Shown here: positions 37,531-46,254 of the stretch, piece by piece
Position numbering within the stretch: position 1 is the stretch's first letter
Layout: each line of letters opens with the position of its first letter
Source: Planctomycetota bacterium
Lineage (GTDB): Bacteria; Planctomycetota; Phycisphaerae; Phycisphaerales; UBA5793
DNA length: 64,000 nucleotides
Direction of reading: 5' to 3'
Assembly (NCBI GenBank): GCA_963205185.1
Contig: CAUJHZ010000007.1
Location: 174,826 to 238,825, forward strand
Position numbers and translations under genes: made by a program
The notes under the pieces: generated by a model
The model's input: only the letters and a program-made list of their open reading frames with translations
Databases searched by the model: none
Told to the model about the DNA's origin: nothing

Positions 37531-38697
37531 GTGAGATGGAAGATCCTCAATAAAGCGGCATTGCCCATCGGCGTGGACATTGGCCACAGCGGCGTCAAAC
37601 TCATGCAGCTCGACGACGCCGGCGGGACGCTTCGCGCCCTGGCGGCGGCTCGTAAGTCTTACGGCCGCCCACTCCCCGACGAACCGGTGCAGCGCAAACT
37701 CGAAATCGAGCGCACGCTGCGCTCCGCCCTGGAGATGGCCGCGTTCAAGGGCGATGCATGCATCATCGCGCCCAGCCCGTCTGATCTCATGCTTCGCGCC
37801 GTCCGGCTTCCGACGATGACCGATGACGAGCGCAACAAGGCCGTGCGCTGGGAGGCCTCGGAGCGCTTCGGCGTGCCGATGGATGACATCGAGGTGGAGT
37901 GGATCCGCGCCGGGGAAGTCTCGCAGGGCCACGACACGCGCGACGAGGTCGTCCTCATTGCGGCGCGCAGCGCGGTGCTCGGAACGTACCTGGATGCGGC
38001 AATGGGCGCCGGGCTGCGCCCGCTGGCGGTGGATGCTCCCTTCCTCGCCGCCGCGCGCAATCTGACCCGCCCTCTGCGGCGCCAGGAAGACAAGTCGGTC
38101 GTGCGGATGATCATCGACGTCGGGCTGAGCCTGACGACCGTGTGCATCACGCGTGGCCGCCAGCTGGCGTTCGTCAAGGCCGTCGAGATCGCCGGCAAGG
38201 AATTCAACAAGGCCGTGTCCGAGCGGCTCAGTCTTGACGACGACGCCGCCCGGCAGTTGCGCATCGAACGCATGTCGCACGACAGCGAATCGGGCGGCGC
38301 CGACCGCGTCAGCCGGGCCGCTTTCGAAGCGACGCGGCCGCTCATGCACGAGCTGGCGCAGGAAGCGGCTCTGTGCCTGCGATATTACAGCGTGACGTTC
38401 CGCGGCGCGCGTCCCGACTTTGTGAGCATCATCGGCGGCGAGGCGCGCGAGCCGAACCTGGCGTCCATCCTCACCGAGCATCTGAAGGTGGATGCACGCG
38501 TCACCGGGCCGCTTGAGGGCATTGATGTGGCGGCCGCGGAGATGCGCCTCGACCGACGCCACGCGACACTGACCGAGTGGGGGGTCGCGGCCGGCCTGAG
38601 CATGCGCACCGCGTCGTCGCAGCAACCATCGCTGGCCGATCGCGTCGCCGCTACCGCATCGCGCAAGGGCGCTGAGCGAAAGAGAGGTGCCGCGTGA
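37531..38697 (+). CDS. PilM-like actin-fold assembly protein
   Basis: The predicted protein has 388 residues. PIGVDIGHSGVKLMQLDD at the N-terminus is a phosphate-loop motif of the actin/FtsA/PilM fold, and VVRMIIDVGLSLTTVCITRG in the middle is the second one. PilM is a cytoplasmic ring protein that binds the N-terminus of PilN and links the inner-membrane platform to the motor. The start is GTG 37531. The next gene overlaps it by four bases, keeping the order PilM, PilN, PilO, PilP. The C-terminal tail is basic. Confidence 0.85.
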   Translation: MRWKILNKAALPIGVDIGHSGVKLMQLDDAGGTLRALAAARKSYGRPLPDEPVQRKLEIERTLRSALEMAAFKGDACIIAPSPSDLMLRAVRLPTMTDDERNKAVRWEASERFGVPMDDIEVEWIRAGEVSQGHDTRDEVVLIAARSAVLGTYLDAAMGAGLRPLAVDAPFLAAARNLTRPLRRQEDKSVVRMIIDVGLSLTTVCITRGRQLAFVKAVEIAGKEFNKAVSERLSLDDDAARQLRIERMSHDSESGGADRVSRAAFEATRPLMHELAQEAALCLRYYSVTFRGARPDFVSIIGGEAREPNLASILTEHLKVDARVTGPLEGIDVAAAEMRLDRRHATLTEWGVAAGLSMRTASSQQPSLADRVAATASRKGAERKRGAA

Positions 38698-39383
38698 GTC
38701 GCAACATCAATCTCATGCCGCCCGCCTATCGCGAGCGCCTGGGCACCTCGCGCCTCCGGCAGCGATTCACGACGTACGGGCTCGTTGCCGCAGTGGCCAT
38801 TGGAGCGCTGGTGATTCATTCGCGCGCCGGCGTCGGCCGCATGAAAGCGCAGGCCCGTGATCTGACCGCCCGTGTCGCCGAACTTGAAGCCGTCCGCGCC
38901 GAATCGCTCGAACTGAATCGAAAGGCTGATGCTCTTGCGCGGAATCTTTCGGACTACTACCGCCTTGCCTTGCCGATCAACGTGACGGAGGTGCTGGGCC
39001 TGTTGAGCCAGAACATGCCCGAGGGGCTGTATGTGACCGAACTCATCATGGGCGTGGGCCAGCGCGCCGAGTCCATGTCGGCGATGGAGGAACTGCGCCA
39101 ACGCGTGAACCGATCCAAGAGCCGCAAGACCGAAGATCGCCGCCAGGTGCGCTACCTCTCGGTGGACATCACGGGCGTGGGGCAGGACGGCGTGAAGGTC
39201 GCCGAGTTCGTTGGCCGCCTCGAATCGCAACCCGCCTTCGGACGGGTGCAACTCGACTACGACCGAACCAAGAGCATTGACGAGTCGGCGGTGCGCGAGT
39301 TTCGCGTGCGCTTCGAAGTCGATCTCGAGTGCCGCTACCTCACCAGCGCGGTCGGAGTGGAAGGAGCAGCCGGCGATGAATGA
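38694..39383 (+). CDS. PilN-like inner-membrane assembly protein
   Basis: The predicted protein has 229 residues. NINLMPPAYRERL at the N-terminus is the PilM-binding motif of PilN (NLLP type). A transmembrane segment follows at about residues 27-43 (TYGLVAAVAIGALVIHS), then a coiled coil (RMKAQARDLTARVAELEAVRAESLEL) and a ferredoxin-like periplasmic domain (RYLSVDITGVGQDGVKVAEFVGRL). The GTG start overlaps the PilM stop (GTGA). It should form a heterodimer with the PilO-like protein encoded next. Confidence 0.84.
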   Translation: MSRNINLMPPAYRERLGTSRLRQRFTTYGLVAAVAIGALVIHSRAGVGRMKAQARDLTARVAELEAVRAESLELNRKADALARNLSDYYRLALPINVTEVLGLLSQNMPEGLYVTELIMGVGQRAESMSAMEELRQRVNRSKSRKTEDRRQVRYLSVDITGVGQDGVKVAEFVGRLESQPAFGRVQLDYDRTKSIDESAVREFRVRFEVDLECRYLTSAVGVEGAAGDE

Positions 39384-39936
39384 GACGATGGGCCGCATCA
39401 AGTACAGCGCCATTCTCCTGGCGGCCGCCGGGGCGGCATACTTCACGCTCGTCCGGCCGGCCTACCACACTCGGTCAGCCGTGCTCGCCGAGGTGCAGGA
39501 GCTGACCACCCGCGTGGCGCAGGCTCAGGAAGATCTTGCCGACCGCGATCGGGCCCGGCGGCGCCTCGCCTCGCTTCAGTCGAGGCTTGACAGCGAAACC
39601 AAGGAACTCCCGGAGTCAAGCGATGTCGCCGGCGTCATCAGCGGCATCTCGTCGGACATCCGCCAACTTGGCCTGAGCGGCCAGAAGCTCGATCGGGGCA
39701 AGGACACCGCAGTCGGCTCCACGGCCAGCAGCGGCCTGATGATCGAGACGACGGGCCAGTTCAACCTGGTGGTGGATCTGCTGCGCCGGGTTGAAGCATT
39801 GCCAAGACTGGTGCGCATCAGTTCGCTCACCGCCCAGAACCTCGACCGCAACGCCGGTGCGGTCAAGGCGACGATCGGTCTGGACGTCTACTACCGCATC
39901 GCCGGCGAAACGGCGGCAGCGCCAACTCGGCCGTGA
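39376..39936 (+). CDS. PilO-like inner-membrane assembly protein
   Basis: The predicted protein has 186 residues: a single transmembrane helix near residues 11-24 (AILLAAAGAAYFTLV), a coiled coil (LAEVQELTTRVAQAQEDLADRDRARRRLASLQSRL), and a C-terminal domain with QFNLVVDLLRRVEALPRLVRISSLTAQN, the PilO-type pattern. It overlaps the PilN-like gene by eight bases. Together with PilM and PilN it forms the alignment complex beneath the secretin. Confidence 0.82.
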   Translation: MNETMGRIKYSAILLAAAGAAYFTLVRPAYHTRSAVLAEVQELTTRVAQAQEDLADRDRARRRLASLQSRLDSETKELPESSDVAGVISGISSDIRQLGLSGQKLDRGKDTAVGSTASSGLMIETTGQFNLVVDLLRRVEALPRLVRISSLTAQNLDRNAGAVKATIGLDVYYRIAGETAAAPTRP

Positions 39937-39949
39937 GGAGGAGCCAGAC

Positions 39950-40549
39950 GTGAACGACGATCTGCAACGAATCTGGATCCGGCTTTCCGCAGACCGACGC
40001 AAGTTCAGCGCCATGTGCGTGCTCGCGGTGCTGGGGCTGCTGCTCTGGGCGCGCCTGCTGCTGCTCAATGACGTGCCGCGCACCGGCCTGGCCGAACCCG
40101 CGCCCGCCGAGGCGGGGCCCGCGCCGGATGCGTCCAAGGCGCCGGCGAGCGGGTCCGCGAAAGAGAGCGATCGACCCGCGATCGAGTCGGCGCCGATCGT
40201 TTATCTGGACTCCGCGACCTCGCTGGCGCGGAATTTCTTCCAGGCGCCGGAGGCAATGTTTCCCCAGACGGAACAGGCTGCTTCCGTTGACGACACTACC
40301 CCCAAGTCACAAACGGATACGCCCGAAGATTCTCCGGAGACGGAGCAGCAGCGCATCGGCAACGAGGCGCTGACGCTCCGGCTCGAGAGTCTGATCCTCG
40401 GCAGCGCACCGGCGGCGGTCATCAATGACCGCGTCGTGCTCGAAGGGGGACGGATTGAGGGTTTCGTGCTTGAGCGCGTGCTCAAGCGGAGTGTGATCCT
40501 GGTGAAGGATCAGGTGCGGGTGGAACTGAAGATGGACACTCCGGGCTGA
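39950..40549 (+). CDS. PilP/GspC-like periplasmic connector
   Basis: The predicted protein has 199 residues starting at GTG 39950 after GAGGAGGAG. A transmembrane helix (FSAMCVLAVLGLLLWARLLLL) is followed by a proline/alanine-rich linker. The C-terminal module LRLESLILGSAPAAVINDRVVLEGGRIEGFVLERVLKRSVIL has the small beta-domain pattern of GspC homology-region or PilP proteins that contact the secretin. It directly precedes the secretin gene. Whether it is closer to PilP or GspC cannot be told by eye. Confidence 0.75.
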   Translation: MNDDLQRIWIRLSADRRKFSAMCVLAVLGLLLWARLLLLNDVPRTGLAEPAPAEAGPAPDASKAPASGSAKESDRPAIESAPIVYLDSATSLARNFFQAPEAMFPQTEQAASVDDTTPKSQTDTPEDSPETEQQRIGNEALTLRLESLILGSAPAAVINDRVVLEGGRIEGFVLERVLKRSVILVKDQVRVELKMDTPG

Positions 40550-40594
40550 TCCGGTGCGCCGAAGCGCACCGACCTGGGGAGGGAGAAAGCAATC

Positions 40595-43090
40595 ATGTTG
40601 GACTGCACGAACGGGAAGTTCTTCTCGCTGGGTTTGCTCCGCTCGTACGGGTTGGTCTGTGCCGCCTGCGTCGGCCTGGCAAACCCCGCCACGGCGCAGG
40701 TCGATCTTGACTCGTGGGCCGATGATCCGCCGGCCGCCTCGAACGCGACGACGGAGACCGACGGCGGCGACGACCTCGCCGGCAAAGTCGCCGTCTCGGC
40801 CTACTCGACGGTTGACATTCACGTGCAGAACACCGATCTGGCCAAGGTGCTGCAGATGCTCAGCATCCAGAGCCAGCGCAACATCATCGTCTCCAAGAAC
40901 GTCAGCGGCACCGTCAGCGCTGACCTCTACGACGTGACCTTCTTCGAGGCCCTCGACGCCATTCTCAACAGCAACGGCTACGGCTACATCGAGGAAGGCG
41001 CCTTCATCAAGGTCTACACCCTCGAAGAACTCCGGGCCATCAAGGAAGCGGCGCGCCAGCTCGCCTATCGCCGCTTCGAGCTGAGTTATCTCAACTCGAC
41101 CGACGCGTCGATCTTCGTGCAGCCGCTGCTTTCTGAAAAGGGCACCATCGCGATCAGCGCCGATGTCGCCGCCGGCCTCAAGCCGGACGAATCCGATGCC
41201 GGCGCCGACAACTGGGCCAATCCCGCGACGATGGTCGTGCACGACTACGAGGAGAACCTCGAGGAGATCGCGCGGCTCATCGGCGAACTGGACATCCGCC
41301 CGCAGCAGGTGCTCGTCGAGGCGACGGTCCTGCAGAGTTCGCTCAACGAAGACAATGCCTTCGGCGTGGACTGGAGCATTCTTGCCGACGTGAACTTCAA
41401 CGACTTTACCAATCCGCTCTCCATCGTCGATGACCTGATTACGGGTTCGGGCGACAGCGGATTCCAGCCTGGGGACAACAAGGCATTCGCGATCCGAAAC
41501 GGCGTCGGCCAGACGCAGCGCGCCGGCGGCCTGAAGATCGGCGTCATCTCCGATGACATCTCCGTCTTTCTCCGCGTGCTGGATGAAGTGGTGGACACCA
41601 CCGTACTCTCTCGTCCGCGCGTACTGGCGCTCAATCGCAACCGCGGCCAGATCCTCATCGGCCGCAAGATCGGCTACCTCTCGACGACTTCAACCGAGAC
41701 GAGCACGACGCAGACCGTGCAGTTCCTCGATACTGGTACGCAACTGATCTTCCGGCCCTTCGTGGGCAAAGACGGCTTCATCCGCATGGAACTCAAGCCC
41801 AGCGTGTCGGAAGGCATCGTCCGCGATGTGACCGGCAGCGACGGCAGCACGTTCACCATTCCGGATCAGATCACGAATGAACTCCAGACCAACGTGGTCG
41901 TGCGCGACGGCTACACGATCGTGCTCGGCGGCCTGTTCCGCGAAGAGACGACGCTCACGCGCCGCCAGGTTCCGGTGCTGGGCGACATTCCCATCATCGG
42001 CGCCGCATTCAAGGGCAAGGAAGACGCGACTCGCCGCAGCGAGATCACCTTCCTCATCACGCCCTCGATCATGCGCGATGAAGTGCTGATCGCTGAAGGC
42101 GGCCGCGCGAATGAACTGGTCAACGACGCCCGCTTCGCGGCCCGCAACGGCGTTCTGTGGTGGAGCAACGATCGCCTGACCTCGAATCACAACCTCGCGG
42201 CCGAAGGGGCCATCGCCGCCGGCGATTTCGAACTGGCGCTGTGGCACATCGACTGTTCGCTGCACCTGCACCCGGATCAGCCACTCGTGATCGAAATGCG
42301 CGAGCGCCTGCTGGGCAAGTCTGAGAAGTGGTTCAACGGTTCGATGATGCGCCACCTCACCGACGAGCGCATCAAGACCAGCATGGATCTCAAGAACAAG
42401 ACCGAACAGACGGCCAGCGCGCCGACGGACTTCCAGAGCGATCCGCTGCTCGGTCCGGCCAAAGAGAATGCCGAGCCTCTCGACATGGAATCGCTCCTCT
42501 TTGAAGACCAGCCCGAAGCGACGCCGGCTTCCGAGGTAACTCCCGCCGCCGACCCGCAGACCGAGCCCGTGACGGGTAACGAGCCGACGGCAGAGCCGAG
42601 CGAGCAGTCGAGCGCTCCCAAGACCGGCGGCGCCCTCAAGACCGCATCGGCGAAGACGAGCGGCAAGGCGGCCAAACCCGCCAAGGCGGATAGCGCCGGC
42701 GACCGCGAGATCTCATGGGGCGCGACCAACGATCCGGCGCAACTCGAGACCAACACCTGGTGGGACGACTTCACTGCGGCGATTTCGCCCGAAGGCTTTG
42801 AAATCTGGCAGCTCACGCAGCCGGAGGCGGACGCCGGCCAGGGCGTGGCGATCAACCCCGATGGTGACCCCTGCCTGATCGAAGCGGGCCGCAACGGCAG
42901 CGCCACGCAGCTGGCGCAGTACAACGCGCAGATCGGGCAGTCGCTGGCAATCCTCCAGTCACTGAGCCCGATGGGCACGTTGTACTTCGGCCCCGTCTTC
43001 ACCAACTACCAGGCCTGGCTGGAGAATCAGCAGACGCTGACCGGCTATGCCGAGGTTCCGACTGAGGGTTCCAATGACCCGATCCGGTAA
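40595..43090 (+). CDS. Secretin (PilQ/GspD-like) with long C-terminal extension
   Basis: The predicted protein has 831 residues. It has a signal peptide (SYGLVCAACVGLANPATAQ), N-terminal ring domains (VDIHVQNTDLAKVLQMLSIQSQRNIIVSKNVSGTV; then a VLVEATVLQSSLNEDNAFGVDW strand typical of secretin N3), and the C-terminal barrel, with VLSRPRVLALNRNRGQILIGRKIGYL and GGLFREETTLTRRQVPVLGDIPIIGAAFKGKEDATRRSEITFLITPSI at about residues 330-500. About 330 residues follow the barrel: a region that looks TPR-like (FELALWHIDCSLHLHPDQP), a Pro/Glu/Thr-rich linker, and a final domain. It forms the outer-membrane channel. Confidence 0.9.
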   Translation: MLDCTNGKFFSLGLLRSYGLVCAACVGLANPATAQVDLDSWADDPPAASNATTETDGGDDLAGKVAVSAYSTVDIHVQNTDLAKVLQMLSIQSQRNIIVSKNVSGTVSADLYDVTFFEALDAILNSNGYGYIEEGAFIKVYTLEELRAIKEAARQLAYRRFELSYLNSTDASIFVQPLLSEKGTIAISADVAAGLKPDESDAGADNWANPATMVVHDYEENLEEIARLIGELDIRPQQVLVEATVLQSSLNEDNAFGVDWSILADVNFNDFTNPLSIVDDLITGSGDSGFQPGDNKAFAIRNGVGQTQRAGGLKIGVISDDISVFLRVLDEVVDTTVLSRPRVLALNRNRGQILIGRKIGYLSTTSTETSTTQTVQFLDTGTQLIFRPFVGKDGFIRMELKPSVSEGIVRDVTGSDGSTFTIPDQITNELQTNVVVRDGYTIVLGGLFREETTLTRRQVPVLGDIPIIGAAFKGKEDATRRSEITFLITPSIMRDEVLIAEGGRANELVNDARFAARNGVLWWSNDRLTSNHNLAAEGAIAAGDFELALWHIDCSLHLHPDQPLVIEMRERLLGKSEKWFNGSMMRHLTDERIKTSMDLKNKTEQTASAPTDFQSDPLLGPAKENAEPLDMESLLFEDQPEATPASEVTPAADPQTEPVTGNEPTAEPSEQSSAPKTGGALKTASAKTSGKAAKPAKADSAGDREISWGATNDPAQLETNTWWDDFTAAISPEGFEIWQLTQPEADAGQGVAINPDGDPCLIEAGRNGSATQLAQYNAQIGQSLAILQSLSPMGTLYFGPVFTNYQAWLENQQTLTGYAEVPTEGSNDPIR

Positions 43091-43127
43091 TCGATCTGCC
43101 GCACGCATTTCCAAGAGAGGTTGTTCC

Positions 43128-44363
43128 ATGACCATTTCCACGATGTTCAGAATCCTGACGCTCGGATGTGCGGCGGCGACCATCAGCCTGAGCGGCTGCG
43201 CCACGCACACCGCGGGCGAGCAGGCTCGCATCGACGCCAACAAGCGCCTGAACACAAGCAAGGCCGAACTCGGCGCTCAGCAGGCACGGCAGGATTTCGA
43301 GGTGGGCAACCTCAAGAACGCTCTGTTCAACATCAACGGCGCCATCGCACTCGCTCCGGACGATCCGTCGTACTACATCATGCAGGGACGCATTCTGATC
43401 GAGATGAACCATCTCGATCCGGCGATGCAGGCGCTTCGGCAGGCGACGACGCTGGATTCAACCAACGGCGATGCGCACTACTACGCCGGCCTGATCTACC
43501 AGCGATGGTCGGATCTGGCCAACGCGGTGGAAGAATACCAGGCCGCCTTGCGCACCAATTCCACAAATGCGGATTACATGCTGGCGTCGCTCGAGACGCT
43601 GATTTCGATGCGCCGACTCGACGAGGCGGAGGCGCTCGTCGAGTCGTCGCGCCCGCACTTCGAGAACAACGCCGCAGTGCGACGGTCACAGGGCCACCTG
43701 GCGATGCTGCGCGACCAGCCGGCGGTGGCCGCCGAGCACTTCCAGAAGGCGCTTCTGCTGCTTCCCGATGACAAGAGCATCATCGAGGTGCTCATCCTCG
43801 CCTACATGAAGGCGGGCAACTTCGCCAAAGCCGAGTACTACCTCGACCAACTCTTCCGCGAGTCCGAGTACGCTCAGCGGCCCGACCTGCGGCATCTCAA
43901 GGCCCTGTGCCTCACCGCCAACGACCGCCTGGTCGAGGCCCGCTCCGTCTACCTGAAACTCGTCGATGACGATCCGAGCGATCCGCAGATCTGGTTCGAA
44001 CTCGGCAGTGTCGCATTCAAACTCGGCGACATGCGGCGCGTGCAGAACGTCGTGAGCCGCACGATGGCCGTGTGGCCCAACCGGTTCGAAAGCTACATGC
44101 TCCGCGGCATGGTCTTCGAGCACGAGAATCGGATCGACGAGGCGATCGCGAACTACCAGAAGGCGTGCAGTCTGCGGCCGCAGCACGAAGAGCCGTACCT
44201 CCTGCTGGGCCTGGCGCTGCAGACGCAGGGCAACGATGCCGAGGCGGCAAAGGCCTTCCAGATGGCGCGGATGATCGCCCCCAACAGCCAGCGGGCTCAG
44301 AGCCTGGTGACCCTCGTGGGCGTCGAGACCGAGTCGAGCCTCGACGAGGCTCCAATTCGCTGA
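43128..44363 (+). CDS. TPR lipoprotein, PilF/PilW-like pilotin
   Basis: The predicted protein has 411 residues. The signal peptide ends in a lipobox (TISLSGCATH), so the protein is lipid-anchored. At least eight tetratricopeptide-type repeats follow, for example GNLKNALFNINGAIALAPDDP, GDAHYYAGLIYQRWSDLANAVEEYQAALR and PYLLLGLALQTQGNDAEAAKAFQMA. In pilus systems such TPR lipoproteins help assemble the secretin in the outer membrane. It follows the secretin by 37 bases. ATG 43128 is chosen because it places the lipobox near residue 23. Confidence 0.84.
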   Translation: MTISTMFRILTLGCAAATISLSGCATHTAGEQARIDANKRLNTSKAELGAQQARQDFEVGNLKNALFNINGAIALAPDDPSYYIMQGRILIEMNHLDPAMQALRQATTLDSTNGDAHYYAGLIYQRWSDLANAVEEYQAALRTNSTNADYMLASLETLISMRRLDEAEALVESSRPHFENNAAVRRSQGHLAMLRDQPAVAAEHFQKALLLLPDDKSIIEVLILAYMKAGNFAKAEYYLDQLFRESEYAQRPDLRHLKALCLTANDRLVEARSVYLKLVDDDPSDPQIWFELGSVAFKLGDMRRVQNVVSRTMAVWPNRFESYMLRGMVFEHENRIDEAIANYQKACSLRPQHEEPYLLLGLALQTQGNDAEAAKAFQMARMIAPNSQRAQSLVTLVGVETESSLDEAPIR

Positions 44364-44392
44364 ATCGTTTGCGGGCAAGGGAGTGAGCGAGA

Positions 44393-45835
44393 ATGAGACT
44401 GGCGTGGATGATCTCCCTCGGCGTCGGCGCAACAGCGCTGCTCGCCACGATGCTCAGCGTCCTGGCGGTCACGGCGCTGGGTCCGGGCCTGGCGTCGCTG
44501 CATCTGTCCACCGTTCTTATCGAGGCCGCGGTCGCCGGGGCCCTCGGCGCTGCCGGGGGATGGGCGGGCGGCTGGCTCCTCAACGGTCAGCTGGTGCGCC
44601 TGCGAACGATTCTCTCCACGGCCGACGCCGCGGAAGCCCCGACGGCCCGGCTCATGGCGCCGCTGGATGGTCTCGCCCGGCGGCACCTGGAAGTCATCGA
44701 AGAACTCGCCGCCGAGTCCCGCAACGCCAGGTCGCAGGTTCGCCAGATCGAGATCCGCAAGCACCTCGCGCAGACCGAGGTTGAACACCTGTCAGGCGTG
44801 CTGCACTCGCTGCGCGACGCCGTGCTGGTGACCAACGAATTCAACGAACTTGTTATGGCCAACGAAGCGGCGGCATCGCTGTTCAGGTTCGACCGCGAAA
44901 GCGCGATCAACAAACCGATCGCGCAGGTGCTGCCCGAGAAAGACATCGTCGCGCTCATCGGCGAGGCGGCCGAGGCGGGCAACACGTCTTCGCGCAAGCA
45001 CACCGAGTGCGTGTTGCCCCGCGATCCCGAGCCGCTCAATCTCGAAGTTTCGCTCTCGTCGCTCGCCGCGGACGCCGCACACGAGGCCGCGAGCGTCGTG
45101 ACCATCCTGCACGACATCACGCAGGAGCGCCAGGTCAGCCGCATGAAGAACGAGTTCGTGAGCAAGGCCAGCCACGAGCTGCGCACGCCGCTCAGTTCGA
45201 TCAAGGCGTACATCGAGATGCTGCTCGACGGCGAAGCGCAGAGCGAGAAGGATCGCCGCGAGTTCTATGAGATCATTCAGCACGAAGCTGAGCGCCTCGG
45301 GCGGATGATCGACAACATGCTCAACATCAGCCGCATCGAGGCGGGCATGATCACCGCCACGTGGGAGACTGTGGACATCGTTCCCATCGCCCAGGAGGCG
45401 GTGGAACTGCTCAAGCCGCAGGCCGCCGAGAAGGACATCTCGATCCACTTCCAGCGGCCCCACCAGGCCTGCCACGCCGAGATTGATCGCGACATGATCA
45501 AGCAGGTCATTACGAACCTGATTTCCAATGCGGTCAAGTACACGCCCGAGGGCGGTCGCGTGACTGTCGCGCCCGATCTGACGGATTGCGATCGATCGGT
45601 GATCGTGTCCGTCAACGACACGGGACTGGGAATTCCACCTGAGTCGCTGCCGAAACTGTTCAGCAAGTTCTACCGCGTGAACAAGCACGAGCGCGTGGCC
45701 AAGGGCACGGGCCTGGGGCTCAATCTCGTGAAGCAGATCGTCGAAGCCGTGCACCACGGCGAGGTCGGCGTCGAAAGTGAAGTCGGCAAGGGAAGCCGCT
45801 TCTGGTTTATCGTCCCATGCAAGCAGGGAGCGTAG
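44393..45835 (+). CDS. Membrane sensor histidine kinase with PAS domain
   Basis: The predicted protein has 480 residues. Two N-terminal transmembrane helices (LGVGATALLATMLSVLAVTALG and a second one near residue 50) are followed by a linker, a PAS domain (RDAVLVTNEFNELVMANEAAASLFRFDRESAINKPIAQVLP), the phosphoacceptor H box KASHELRTPLSSIKAYIEML, and an ATPase domain with QVITNLISNAVKYTPEGG (N box), VNDTGLGIPPE, KFYRV and KGTGLGLNLVKQIV. All boxes are intact. It starts the signalling block; its stop is two bases before the response regulator start. The signal is unknown. Confidence 0.92.
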   Translation: MRLAWMISLGVGATALLATMLSVLAVTALGPGLASLHLSTVLIEAAVAGALGAAGGWAGGWLLNGQLVRLRTILSTADAAEAPTARLMAPLDGLARRHLEVIEELAAESRNARSQVRQIEIRKHLAQTEVEHLSGVLHSLRDAVLVTNEFNELVMANEAAASLFRFDRESAINKPIAQVLPEKDIVALIGEAAEAGNTSSRKHTECVLPRDPEPLNLEVSLSSLAADAAHEAASVVTILHDITQERQVSRMKNEFVSKASHELRTPLSSIKAYIEMLLDGEAQSEKDRREFYEIIQHEAERLGRMIDNMLNISRIEAGMITATWETVDIVPIAQEAVELLKPQAAEKDISIHFQRPHQACHAEIDRDMIKQVITNLISNAVKYTPEGGRVTVAPDLTDCDRSVIVSVNDTGLGIPPESLPKLFSKFYRVNKHERVAKGTGLGLNLVKQIVEAVHHGEVGVESEVGKGSRFWFIVPCKQGA

Positions 45836-45837
45836 CG

Positions 45838-46254
45838 ATGGGTCACAACACCGGCCACAGCGCCAAGCGACAGGGCAAGACGCGGATTCTCGTCGTCGAT
45901 GATGAGACGTACATCCAGCACGTGGTGCATCTCAAACTCTCGAACGCCGGCTACGAGGTCTTGACCGCCTCCGACGGCGAGGAGGGTCTGCAGATGGCCA
46001 CGGAAGAGCAGCCGGATCTCATCATCACCGATTACCAGATGCCGTTTCTCACCGGCCTGGAGATGTGCCAGCGCCTGCAGCAGAATCCAGCCACCGCTTC
46101 GATTCCCGTCATCATGCTGACCGCGCGCGGCTTCGCGCTTGACGACGCCGACCTGCGATCCGTCAACATCCTCAAGTGTCTCGGTAAACCGTTCAGCCCC
46201 AGAGAACTCGTCGCCTGCGTAGGAGCCGCAGTCGGCGATAAGACCGTTGCATGA
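45838..46254 (+). CDS. Response regulator receiver protein
   Basis: The predicted protein has 138 residues, a single CheY-like domain with no output domain. RILVVDDETYIQHVVHLKL holds the acidic pair, LIITDYQMPFLTG holds the phosphorylated Asp, LTARG the conserved Thr, and CLGKPFSPREL the Lys. It is most likely phosphorylated by the kinase encoded just upstream; the target is probably the HD-GYP protein downstream or the pilus motor. Its stop overlaps the HD-GYP start (ATGA). The short basic N-terminal leader is not part of the domain. Confidence 0.92.
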   Translation: MGHNTGHSAKRQGKTRILVVDDETYIQHVVHLKLSNAGYEVLTASDGEEGLQMATEEQPDLIITDYQMPFLTGLEMCQRLQQNPATASIPVIMLTARGFALDDADLRSVNILKCLGKPFSPRELVACVGAAVGDKTVA

